A stretch of 40,564 bases of DNA, taken from positions 1 to 40,564 of the forward strand of contig JARQWU010000067.1 of NCBI GenBank assembly GCA_040182905.1, in the 5' to 3' direction. The notes under the pieces are model-generated. The model worked only from the letters and a program-made list of their open reading frames with translations. It searched no databases and was not told where the DNA came from. The DNA is from Barthelona sp. PAP020. Lineage: Eukaryota; Metamonada: BaSk clade. The position numbers were made by a program, and so were the translations under genes. Each line of letters starts with the position of its first letter. Within the stretch, counting starts at the first letter, position 1. Below are positions 9,124 through 18,195 of the stretch, piece by piece.

Positions 9124-9559
9124 TAATTTCCCTTTTTCTAATTTTATTTGTATTTTTAATTTTTGTATGTTGATGTATTATCATTAATTATTTGCATTTA
9201 GTTGTTTAAGTCATTGAGTTATTTAATTTGTTTGTTCTATTTAGTTTATATTTGTAAAAATATGTTTTATTGTTTTTGTTGCATGTTTTGATAGTTTTCA
9301 AAAAAAAATTTGTGTTATTCAGCCAAATATTATCATATTTTTGAAACAAAAATGTCACTTTGTGCAGTGAGTATTCAAGTGACAAAGCATAAAAAGAAAA
9401 GTGAAATGAACATTTTATTATTTTTTTAAAAGAAACATGTATATTTTTGTTGAAAAAATATAGTCAAATTTTTAAAGTAATATGAAAACAATGAGTAAGA
9501 AGTTTTGAAAATAGTTACGAGGGTGATGTAGAATTTTCAAAAACTACTATTTTGATTGA
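9124..9559 (+). other. Intergenic spacer, no gene seen
   Basis: Very AT-rich spacer of 436 bp between the coiled-coil gene and the membrane-protein gene, both on +. The longest ATG frame inside is about 25 codons (from 9353). A 7-bp inverted repeat, GTCACTT (9354-9360) and AAGTGAC (9377-9383), could form a hairpin. No tRNA-like fold or other feature was found. Confidence 0.6.
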
Positions 9560-12451
9560 ATGTATGATGATTTAACAATATTATTATGTGAATTATCGAT
9601 AATTATATCACAAAATGTGTATAAAAATTTTAAAAATGTTAAAATATGCATATTTTTGAGTATAATAAAAATTATTCTGATTAAATGGGTAAAAATTGTT
9701 AAAAAGTATAAAATTATAATTAATGATAGTATTTTTATGTGTGTATATTATCCTATTCAATTCTTAAGCATAAGAAATGATTATGATACAATAATTTTAT
9801 TATTTTCAATATTTATTTATGTTTTTTTTCGAAACATAACCAGTTTAATTGAAGATGATATTCCAAAATCCTCTAATTATCAATTTTTGGGGATTTTGCT
9901 GCTTTTTTATTTTTATAGTTGTATTTTTTTGGTTAAAACTGTATTTTATGATTTTATTCTATTGTTTATTTGGTTAATATTGATGATTTTTGTGGTTGAA
10001 AGCGTACATTGGAATGATTACTTGATCAATCAAAAGTTCGATCAATTGAATCAACTGTTGACTCGTTTTGAGGAGCACTTTTTATTAAGAGCCATTAAAA
10101 AGCTTTTTGATAAACTAAATTTGCCAACAGCTTTGACAAGCTCTTTCGATGTTAATTTTTCCTTAGGTGATAAATCATCTTATATATGGGATGAAGCATC
10201 ATCAAATTGCACTCAAATGAGAGAAAATTTATTGTTTCAGTATTATAATACCCCTATTTTACACGTTTTTTTTGATGGGAATATTGAAGGTTTTTGTGAA
10301 GAATCATACATCTACTATTATGACTCACTCTATAAATATAATTATGTAGCTTCTATTTTAAAGGGCAACTACATTATAATAGCACCATCACCTCAAAATC
10401 ATCCACGATGTTTCCAATTAAATATGAGGCAAGATAAAACAATTGAAGGGAAGATTAATGAAAGCCAAAGACAAAAATTGTATGATGAAAAGGAAATTGC
10501 TATTGAATTGTTAAAAATGGTGAATTATGCAGAGCACTTTGTTAGAATGTATTATGGGCAGTTTGTGAATTTTATTTCGATTGATGTGGGGGACTTTTCG
10601 TTATTGTATGCTCATAATTGTTCTTTTCCGATTTTTTTTGGTGAAATCATTGATTATGCGAATGGTTATTTTTATTTCAGTGCCTATGTTCAGTATAATG
10701 TATTATGTATGCGAAAAAGGTTATTTTCATTGCTAAAAAGATATTTTAATGAAGATTTTGAAGTGAAAAAGTTTTCTTTGTTGACTTTTAAAAAGAAAAT
10801 TGCTTTTCATGATTGTTATTATGTGACACTTGATCCTGTTGAAAAGACATTTCAACATTGTTATCTTGAGTATTTAGAAGGAAAAAAAGAATTGGTTTCA
10901 TTCTCTTTTTCAACTCAACCAACCATTAACATCAGTCCTAATGAAATTTCAGAATTGTATGAATTTTATAAACAAAATTTTTTTTTGTACGAATCTTCGA
11001 TATTTTTACAGAATGTCCTGATATTAATACTAGCAGTTTTAATCTATTTGAATGAAATCTATGTGGATAAAACTCCTCTAAATTGGTTGAGAACAGTTAT
11101 TTTTCTTTTATTCTCAATTAAATTTTTTCTTTGGCTATATTCCCATACTTCACCATATAAAATGAAACTTTTATTTAAAATTGATTATTCAATACAAAGA
11201 ATTCAATACACTTTACTGAATATTTCGTTGATTTTTTTCACTAAAAATAAGCTTGAATTTCATTCGATTATCGAATATAATTTGTTGATTCTGTATAATA
11301 TTGTTGAAATAATTGATCTATCTATGAATGGAAAATTTGAAATTTTAAAAATTTCAAAAAATTTTATATTCATTGATTTTTTTGTTAAAATTGTTTCAAA
11401 CATTCTTTTAAATTCACACATAAAATATCAAAGTGATTTTTATAAAATAAATTTAATTACTTTAATGATTTCGATCTTTTTACTTAAAAAATTTTATAAC
11501 TTTTGTTTAAATAAATATTCAAAAAGAAATTTAGAAATTTTAAAGATTTTAAAATTTTGTCAAAAAATTTTTATTTTTTTGCCTGCACCAAAAGATGTAA
11601 CAAAAAAGAAAGACAATTTATTAAATTCTCAACCAAAAATTACTTCGATCGCACGATTATTTAAAGAAAAAGTCTTATGTTTTGGTGTAGATCTTTTTTT
11701 GAATGTTAATAAACAAGAGCTTGATTCTTTTGAAGATTCTGTACAACGTTCAATGAAAACTCTTTTAAATTATCATGTTCAATTATTATTTGATGATTTC
11801 ATCAATTACATCATTAACATAAAATCGATTCGAAAGTTCAATGATATTCAATTATATGACATCCGTAATACTCGATTTATATTTATTTATGATGAAGCTG
11901 AAAAGAAAGATTCTATGTTGATTCCGAATGTTTTTGTAATATTGGAATTTATTGAGTTGATTTCGGCATATTTGCTGAAAAAGAATTTGATTGAAAAAAT
12001 AATAATCTTATTTGATATTGGTGACATGTTTGAAATTCAAAAAAAACGTGTTGAAGCTTCTTCAAGTCTTGCTGGCAATTATATTCATAATTTTCATTTG
12101 CAATTATTACATCTTGCAGATCAACAATCAGATTTTTTTTTTCCTAAATGCACAAGAGTTTTTATGTCTTCAAAACTTTACAAACTATATTCTAAGAAAT
12201 GTTCATTTTATAAACAATTGTTTGAACAAACATCTTCTAAAACTGAAAAAAAATTGTTTTTCAAAATTTTTTCTAATTCAAACATCCCTGATTACTTTTA
12301 TTATTTGCAAATTGATGATGAAAACTATATAGATAGTTTAGACTGTAAGATTGTTCCTATTTTCATCAAAAAGAATTCATTTGTTGTTCATCCTATTTCT
12401 TTTCAATGTGACGATCAATTCAAAGATTATTTGTATTATTTTCAACTATAA
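9560..12451 (+). CDS. Orphan multi-pass membrane protein, 963 residues
   Basis: This single open frame starts at the ATG at 9560. I see two membrane clusters: N-terminal hydrophobic segments at about 77-95, 108-128 and 130-147 (perhaps also 28-42), and a second set at about 482-500, 510-527, 550-562, 572-588, 601-618 and 631-647. Between them lies a soluble region (150-475) with Cys, Tyr and His residues. A C-terminal soluble domain (690-963) mixes beta and alpha segments, with strands such as TRFIFIYDE and KIIILFDIGDM. Residues are dominated by Phe, Ile, Leu, Tyr, Lys and Asn, so the DNA is more AT-rich than its neighbours. I recognise no transporter, channel, kinase or glycosyltransferase motif. 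The frame's length without a stop in such AT-rich DNA argues strongly for a real gene. Function unknown; fast evolution or a lineage-specific origin is possible. Confidence 0.8.
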   Translation: MYDDLTILLCELSIIISQNVYKNFKNVKICIFLSIIKIILIKWVKIVKKYKIIINDSIFMCVYYPIQFLSIRNDYDTIILLFSIFIYVFFRNITSLIEDDIPKSSNYQFLGILLLFYFYSCIFLVKTVFYDFILLFIWLILMIFVVESVHWNDYLINQKFDQLNQLLTRFEEHFLLRAIKKLFDKLNLPTALTSSFDVNFSLGDKSSYIWDEASSNCTQMRENLLFQYYNTPILHVFFDGNIEGFCEESYIYYYDSLYKYNYVASILKGNYIIIAPSPQNHPRCFQLNMRQDKTIEGKINESQRQKLYDEKEIAIELLKMVNYAEHFVRMYYGQFVNFISIDVGDFSLLYAHNCSFPIFFGEIIDYANGYFYFSAYVQYNVLCMRKRLFSLLKRYFNEDFEVKKFSLLTFKKKIAFHDCYYVTLDPVEKTFQHCYLEYLEGKKELVSFSFSTQPTINISPNEISELYEFYKQNFFLYESSIFLQNVLILILAVLIYLNEIYVDKTPLNWLRTVIFLLFSIKFFLWLYSHTSPYKMKLLFKIDYSIQRIQYTLLNISLIFFTKNKLEFHSIIEYNLLILYNIVEIIDLSMNGKFEILKISKNFIFIDFFVKIVSNILLNSHIKYQSDFYKINLITLMISIFLLKKFYNFCLNKYSKRNLEILKILKFCQKIFIFLPAPKDVTKKKDNLLNSQPKITSIARLFKEKVLCFGVDLFLNVNKQELDSFEDSVQRSMKTLLNYHVQLLFDDFINYIINIKSIRKFNDIQLYDIRNTRFIFIYDEAEKKDSMLIPNVFVILEFIELISAYLLKKNLIEKIIILFDIGDMFEIQKKRVEASSSLAGNYIHNFHLQLLHLADQQSDFFFPKCTRVFMSSKLYKLYSKKCSFYKQLFEQTSSKTEKKLFFKIFSNSNIPDYFYYLQIDDENYIDSLDCKIVPIFIKKNSFVVHPISFQCDDQFKDYLYYFQL

Positions 12452-12526
12452 GGATGTAAATAGTTGTAAATAGTCATTTAATGTTGATTTAAATGAAATA
12501 AACACTTTTTATAAAACCGTAAACTA

Positions 12527-12733
12527 ATGGCTTTGAGAACCATTTTTCTTTTTTTTAAAAAAAGAACAAAACAAAGAGTTTATAAAGATGTGATTGCTGT
12601 TCCATTACAATTCATTTTATTAGTATTAATCAAAAGATTTAAAGAATTGAACTGCTTGTTGAACTTTTTGCACAACTTGTCAGCAAATTCAATTGAACAT
12701 TTTACCAGAAATAAGGATTTTTCAGCTGGTTAA
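12527..12733 (+). CDS. Doubtful small ORF, 68 residues
   Basis: An ATG-initiated frame between the membrane protein and the kinase-WD40 pseudogene. It encodes a basic leader (FFKKRTKQRVYK), a hydrophobic stretch (about 23-35) and a polar tail. I see no family motif. It lies in tail-to-tail intergenic DNA and may be chance; its length is near what AT-rich spacer can produce. It is listed because it is the only reading of this stretch. Confidence 0.2.
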   Translation: MALRTIFLFFKKRTKQRVYKDVIAVPLQFILLVLIKRFKELNCLLNFLHNLSANSIEHFTRNKDFSAG

Positions 12734-12800
12734 TTAACATGAGACATTCCATAGCCAATAGATTGAGTCTGTGAAAATGAACTTGTGCTTGCACAATGAC

Positions 12801-14919
12801 CTAATGATCCGCAAAACTGGAGAATTGATGTTCCGACCTTGAATTTCTCACATTATTTGGATAATCGTTACCACTACACAACAAACGAGTTTTATCATGG
12901 TTAAGGGCCACAGCATGAATATTAAAACTCACACCCACTTTTTGCAACACTTGACCTGTTTCTCTTTGAATCACAGCAAATTATCCTTCATAAGAACCAG
13001 AATAGATCAATAAACCATCTTGGGAAAATATGATTGAGTTTATCCAATTATTACCATGAACCTTATACTTTCCCACCAACTCTCTAGATTCAACATGAAA
13101 TATCCTGATTATACCATCTTCATCACCTGTCACCCAATAAGCACCATCTGGTGAGAAGTTGCCTGATATGACCCACTTTCCATCATGACTCCACGTGTGA
13201 AGCTCTTCATACGTCTCTGATGAAAACAACTTTGAACATCCATCCTCGCTGACAGAAGCAAAGTACTTCATATCGGGACTGATACGTACAGATCGAACAT
13301 ATTTTTTATGAGCTCGAGATTCATGCAACTTCTGTCCTTCAACCGTGTATATCGCAATGTAACCATTATCCATACCAAAAGAAAGCAATTTGCTATCTGG
13401 TGAGAACCATACACTTGATACATTCTTTGCCATGCCCCTAATCACTCTTACTATTCTCCAAGTATCAACTTCAATGATATGAATTGCTGGACCATAACCA
13501 CCAACAGCCAATAGCTTGGAGTCGGGACTGAAATTGAGACCAAGAGCCTTCAAATACTTCCCTCCATGCACAATTTCATGTGTTTCAGCGTTGTAGACTC
13601 TGATTAATTTACGAGTCAATCCTGCAACCGCAAAAAAGCGTCCATCAGGGCTGTAATCAAGAGCCTCAACCTGATTATCCGGAAATTCCTCACTAAACAC
13701 AGGCGTTTCTTCAAATATTTTGAATGCAGGAACAAATTGTTTTCTATCTTCATTGAATCGTTCTTCATCATTGTTGTTCACAAGGTTATTCAATTGGCTT
13801 GTCAAATAATCGACTTGATTTGTTAATTCTTGCTTTTCATTCATCCATTTCTCCTCTTTAGCTTTTAAATCACCGTTTTTATCAGTCAATTCTTGAATCT
13901 TTTCCACATATCCCTTTCTTTCTAAAAGCCACCTGTACTTTTCCTCTTCTAAACTCGCAACTCTCTTCACCAACCTCTTCTCGTCGAATCCCAACCCCTC
14001 GAAACGCTCGATCAGCATCTGCAAATACTCAGTGATCTCACTGAATGTTGGCCTGGAAGATGACTCAACATTCAAACACCTCTTGATGATTCCAAATCCA
14101 GGTATTGTATCCAACAATTCCTTGCTATACGGAAGTTGCCCTCTACTCAATTGAATTATGACTTTCAACTCACTCAACCCTTCAAAAGGAACAAAACCAG
14201 ACACTACTTGAGCCAACATAACACCAAAAGACCAGGCGTCAACAGCCGTCCCTATTATGTTCTCCTCTTCATTGGCTAACTCAGGAGCAGCATATCTTGT
14301 CACCCCCATCATCGAATTAGCAGAACTCCTGCTTGCATCACGAACAAGCCCAAAATCAGCGATTGCAGGCGTATACACTCCATCTACTCCATGTCTCAAC
14401 AACACATTGTTTGGCTTCAAATCCCTGTGCATAACACCTTTCCCATGACAAAACTCAAGTACAGATGAAACCTGCATCATTATGACCAATTTCTCTTTCA
14501 AAGACAACTCTGGTATCATTTCCTCCAGATTGGCATCACAATACTCCATCACAACAGCCATTTTGTTCTCAATCTCAGTAACTCCAAAGATTTGTCGAAT
14601 AAATGGGTGATTTAAAACCATGGGAAAGCATTCACTGTTAAGTTCATCATCAGTAATTTTTTTAATTTTATCGACAAATACTTTGATCACTACAATATTT
14701 CCATGTCTTTTGGCAAGATGTAGGACCCCAAATCCATCTATTTTGAAGTCTCTTTCTACTATTTCAAAGTCACTTCCGGGTATATTAACGTTATGAGATT
14801 TCAAAAAAAATATTCAATTTTTGAGAAGCATCTTCTTCTGATTCTTTAACCATTTTTCTGCGTTTTTTTGCACGTTGTTCCAGTTCGTGTGATCCTTGGT
14901 TTTCTTCAAAGGTGAACAT
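12801..14919 (-). pseudogene. Kinase-coiled coil-WD40 gene with frameshift and premature stop
   Basis: This is the remains of a Ser/Thr (TKL-like) protein kinase fused through a coiled coil to a WD40 propeller. The long open part is 12981-14804 (607 codons, with no ATG at its start). It contains the VVIK lysine (residue 41 of that frame), HRDLKPNN (127-134), DFG (150-152), APE (173-175), a coiled coil (about 285-345) and WD40 repeats from about 380. The glycine loop is weak. The natural ATG, at 14919, opens a leader (MF.FEENQ.SHEL.QRAKK) matching the paralogue at 2739-3932, but it runs into TAA after 42 codons. The frame change lies in a run of eight T's (14803-14810 on the complement), one base off register. 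A TAA at 12981-12983 replaces a sense codon present in the paralogue, and WD40-like sequence continues in frame to 12801. All core kinase residues survive, so decay is recent, or one lesion is an assembly error. Confidence 0.72.
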
Positions 14920-15152
14920 AAGTGAATAAAAATGTGAAATGATGAAACATTTTTTCAACTGATTTTTTAGCTTTCTGCTTCATTTCAATTTATTTTATTG
15001 TTTAAAAAAGTGGAATTAAGAGATGAAATTTAACTAAAACATTAAGTGTGAAAATTTGACAAAGATTCTCGTCTCTGCTTTTGGTTTTTGGAAAATGCAA
15101 AATTTCAAAAATCAACATGTTGAAATAAAAAAATATACATAGTTTATTCATA

Positions 15153-16283
15153 TCAGTTTTTAATGTGTTCCATTATTTCTGAAATTGACAATTCTTTTTC
15201 AGATTCATCACTTGTGGAATTTTCAAAGGCTTGAAATGTTTGTGCAATATCATTCCAATCAAAATTTCTTTGACTCAACAAATTGTTAATTTTAGATTGA
15301 ACAGTTTGGTCCAAAATATCATCTATTTCAAAAGGAGACAAAATAGAAGCGTATGATTCAATCATTGATTCAATGGAATTCACACTTTTTGGGTGATATT
15401 TGTCATATTTTGTTGTGGTTCTTTTTGACCTTTCATAAAGTCTTGCCGAATGTATTTGTGCATGTTTTTGTCGACGATTGATTTTTCTGTCTGATATATT
15501 TATTTGTTTTTCTCTAATTGTCGAAACTTTCTTTGAATAAGGTCTTTCAGTCATCACTTCCTTTTCTTTTGTAGTCACGTCCATGGAATTTAATTCAGGA
15601 AACGGCAAATTACCGTTGAAAGAAGTTGAATTTTTTTTTCCCTTTTTTTTGCAAAGTCTATCTTTTTCATTTTCATCAAATAATTCTTGTTTTCTTTGTT
15701 CAATTTCATGGCACTTTATTCGAGGAATTATAATATCATTGTAAGAATCAAAGTAACAAATCTTCTTTCTTTTACATTTCTTTGGTGTTTTCTTTTGATC
15801 TTGCAATTCCTTAACATAAAAAATATTCGGTTTAAGCGAATTGATTGACAAACAGTTGTTTGAAGATAAAACTTTTCTTGACGTTGTATCAACACGTTTA
15901 GTCAACTGCGATAAATTAATATCTGTTGAATCCGAATTGAAAGAGTTTAGAGAAAAATCTCTTGATAAATTATTGGAGCCATCTGAAGAAATACGAGGAG
16001 AAGAAATTAAAAATGAATTATCATTCAAAAAACCATCTTGAATTTCATTTAAATCAACACTATGTAATTGTTTCGTCTTTATGGTGGGAATATTCGAAGG
16101 TACAATTTCTTCAAGAGGCCTCTTTTCTTTTATAAACGTTCTCTTATCATTGATGCCTTTTATTTTTTCCTGTTTCACTTTTATATATTTTATATGGTTG
16201 AAATTATTCTTTTGAAAACCAAAAGACCCATCAGATTTCAAAAATACATTTTCCATTCCACCATCAATTCCCAATTTTTTCAT
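15153..16283 (-). CDS. Orphan basic, low-complexity protein, 376 residues
   Basis: Starts at the ATG at 16283; two codons upstream are open but non-ATG. The protein is hydrophilic, Lys/Ser/Asn-rich, with basic clusters resembling nuclear localisation signals (KKTPKKCKRKK, KKKGKK, KINRRQKHAQ) and a serine-rich middle (about 90-140). The C-terminal 70 residues are more ordered and acidic, with predicted helices around the segment DDILDQTVQSKINNLLSQRN. There is no membrane segment, signal peptide or catalytic motif. It lies in tandem downstream of the FHA-like gene with an 80-bp gap. A nuclear or scaffold role is inference from composition only. Confidence 0.7.
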   Translation of the reverse strand: MKKLGIDGGMENVFLKSDGSFGFQKNNFNHIKYIKVKQEKIKGINDKRTFIKEKRPLEEIVPSNIPTIKTKQLHSVDLNEIQDGFLNDNSFLISSPRISSDGSNNLSRDFSLNSFNSDSTDINLSQLTKRVDTTSRKVLSSNNCLSINSLKPNIFYVKELQDQKKTPKKCKRKKICYFDSYNDIIIPRIKCHEIEQRKQELFDENEKDRLCKKKGKKNSTSFNGNLPFPELNSMDVTTKEKEVMTERPYSKKVSTIREKQINISDRKINRRQKHAQIHSARLYERSKRTTTKYDKYHPKSVNSIESMIESYASILSPFEIDDILDQTVQSKINNLLSQRNFDWNDIAQTFQAFENSTSDESEKELSISEIMEHIKN

Positions 16284-16362
16284 ATTCACCTTGTAATATA
16301 GATCATATATCCTTATATAAAGTCGTACATTGAAAAAAAAAAAAGTAAATTAAGAAATAGTT

Positions 16363-17805
16363 TTATTGAAATATTGGATGGAAAGATAAACTAGCATTTG
16401 GCAAATTAGAATTAATAAGTTGCGTATTAGCAATCGGGGGTTGACTTAATGTTACTTGTCGATGTTGGCGTTTTGGAATTTGGGTGCCTTTTTTTGACCA
16501 TGAAGGAAATTCAAACAAAGAGTCCACATGATTTATAGCCTTTTTTTGAAGGTCTTCAATTTCTTCAAATGTTAATTCATCAATAGGCTTTCTTCTTAAA
16601 AAGAAAAACATGATTGATTCTCCACAGATTCTCAGAAGTTCACAATCTTTTTTTGTTTTTCGATGAATAGCCCTGTGTCTTTGCAATAAAATTAAGATAC
16701 AACGAATAACATGAATAATTTCAGAATCTTCCAGTGTCAACATTTTGTGTTTTTTTAACAGATTTTCTGTAAGATCAATTGTTTGTTTTCTAACTGCAGC
16801 TTCTTTGTAATGTGTGGGTCCTCTACGTACAGGTGTTGCCAATAAATCTGCCAAAACCTCATGCATTAATTGAAAATCATGTTGTGAAAGTTCCATAGCT
16901 CGTTCGGGTATCAATTGCAAGAATTGTTGCAGAAAATAAAAGTGCATTACAATGGGCTTTGAAAGCGGAGGAAGATCAGCTAGCTCAGATGAATCAATTG
17001 GTTTCAAAAGGTTTGTTGCCAATTCCATATGAGTTTGCATGGCAAAAGCAGGTTGACAAATACTATGTGTTGCATTAACGGGAGGTGCCATGAAGAAAGG
17101 TACCGCAGGAGCAATAAACGGTTGAGATTGTATTTGTGGCTCAATTGATGGTTCAAATTTCATGTTTTGAGTTGGAGCAAGTTCGTTTTGATAATATACT
17201 ATTCGCGACCTGTCATCTAGAATCTGGTTTGGATATTTAATTTCAAATACTAAACCATCTTTATTTTCACTGTGATTGATATGTTCCTTAAGTGCTTGTA
17301 CAGTATCACAACTGAATTCAGAATGATAAGTGAACTTGGAAAAATATATTTGATGGTCTAAATTAATATAGGAACGACAAAAAGGGGAAATTTCGGGGCA
17401 AAATTCGGTTAATTGACATATATACTCAGTCGCAGAAAAGTATTCACAGTTACCAGGAGGGATTCCCTTCTGAACAAAAAAATAAACATTTCCAAATTTA
17501 ACATCACATCTATTACGATTCGCATGAATAACAAGTGCATGCTCTGAACAATGTGCTCCGCCCACATTTAATTCATAATATTCAGTTGTCAATTGAATTG
17601 ATACAAAACCCTCATCTGAAATTGTTATAACTGCAACTTCTGGGGGAATGTATTCTTTGCTTTCCAAAACAATATCTGCTCTTTGAGAACTTCCGATGGT
17701 AATAAATCTTCTTTTTAATGGAATATTGAGACTTTCATAAAATCCAGGTGCACCAATGTATGCAAAAGGCTCTTTTGGAATAAGAATGGAAAGATTTTGA
17801 GGCAT
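16363..17805 (-). CDS. Orphan protein with FHA-like N-terminal domain, 480 residues
   Basis: Residues about 30-115 read like a forkhead-associated (FHA) fold: a strand RRFITIGSSQRADIVL, matching the classical glycine-serine-arginine turn of FHA domains, then alternating short strands ending NVYFFVQKG. FHA domains bind phosphothreonine peptides, but the usual SxxH part of the binding loop is not clear here, so binding is uncertain. A Pro/Gln-rich linker (about 215-275) follows, then a helical C-terminal domain (about 285-440) with long amphipathic helices (HFYFLQQFLQLIPERAMEL, EIIHVIRCILILLQRHRAIH), and a basic tail. The whole-protein family is not recognised. The ATG at 17805 is clear. It is divergent from the TOG-TACC gene across 390 bp. 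Confidence 0.75.
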   Translation of the reverse strand: MPQNLSILIPKEPFAYIGAPGFYESLNIPLKRRFITIGSSQRADIVLESKEYIPPEVAVITISDEGFVSIQLTTEYYELNVGGAHCSEHALVIHANRNRCDVKFGNVYFFVQKGIPPGNCEYFSATEYICQLTEFCPEISPFCRSYINLDHQIYFSKFTYHSEFSCDTVQALKEHINHSENKDGLVFEIKYPNQILDDRSRIVYYQNELAPTQNMKFEPSIEPQIQSQPFIAPAVPFFMAPPVNATHSICQPAFAMQTHMELATNLLKPIDSSELADLPPLSKPIVMHFYFLQQFLQLIPERAMELSQHDFQLMHEVLADLLATPVRRGPTHYKEAAVRKQTIDLTENLLKKHKMLTLEDSEIIHVIRCILILLQRHRAIHRKTKKDCELLRICGESIMFFFLRRKPIDELTFEEIEDLQKKAINHVDSLFEFPSWSKKGTQIPKRQHRQVTLSQPPIANTQLINSNLPNASLSFHPIFQ

Positions 17806-18195
17806 ATTACTTTAATTTCTTCATACACACCAGAATAAAAAAAAATTATCAGAAAATCCTCAAAAAAAAAACATTTTATTCAGAAGCAATTAATAATGAA
17901 TAAACATTATAAACTAAAATTTTGAAAGGCTTAAAATTCGTTAGAGTAAAAAAGAGAGATCTTCCACATTTCATTTTTTGTTTTGCTTTTTTTTTGTTCT
18001 TTTTCAAGAGTCTTCCATTGGAATAAAATTAATACTTTTCAAGCATTTATTTTGAAAAATATCTTTTCTTTTTTCAAGTTTTTTTGGATAAAACTGTTGG
18101 CATGTGTTTTTTGGAGACAAAATATGTGGAAATTTTTAGTCCATTTAAATGTAAAAGGGTCTTGAAAACAAATATTTTTTTTTTCAAACAAATCG
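17806..18195. other. Divergent intergenic region
   Basis: This 390-bp spacer separates the start of the FHA-like gene (-) from the start of the TOG-TACC gene (+), so it should hold both promoters. It is rich in A and T tracts, including a T-tract ending 14 bp before the ATG at 18196. I found no convincing core promoter element, small gene or RNA. Confidence 0.5.

Noticed and set aside
14700-14919. A tiny intron as explanation for the kinase-WD40 frameshift
   Set aside because: No GT...AG pair of 30-45 nt with a CTAAY motif near the acceptor restores the frame; a one-base change in the T8 run is simpler.
17983-18165. Hydrophobic 60-codon frame upstream of the TOG-TACC gene
   Set aside because: It has no ATG start, and the Phe-rich composition is typical of T-tract spacer.
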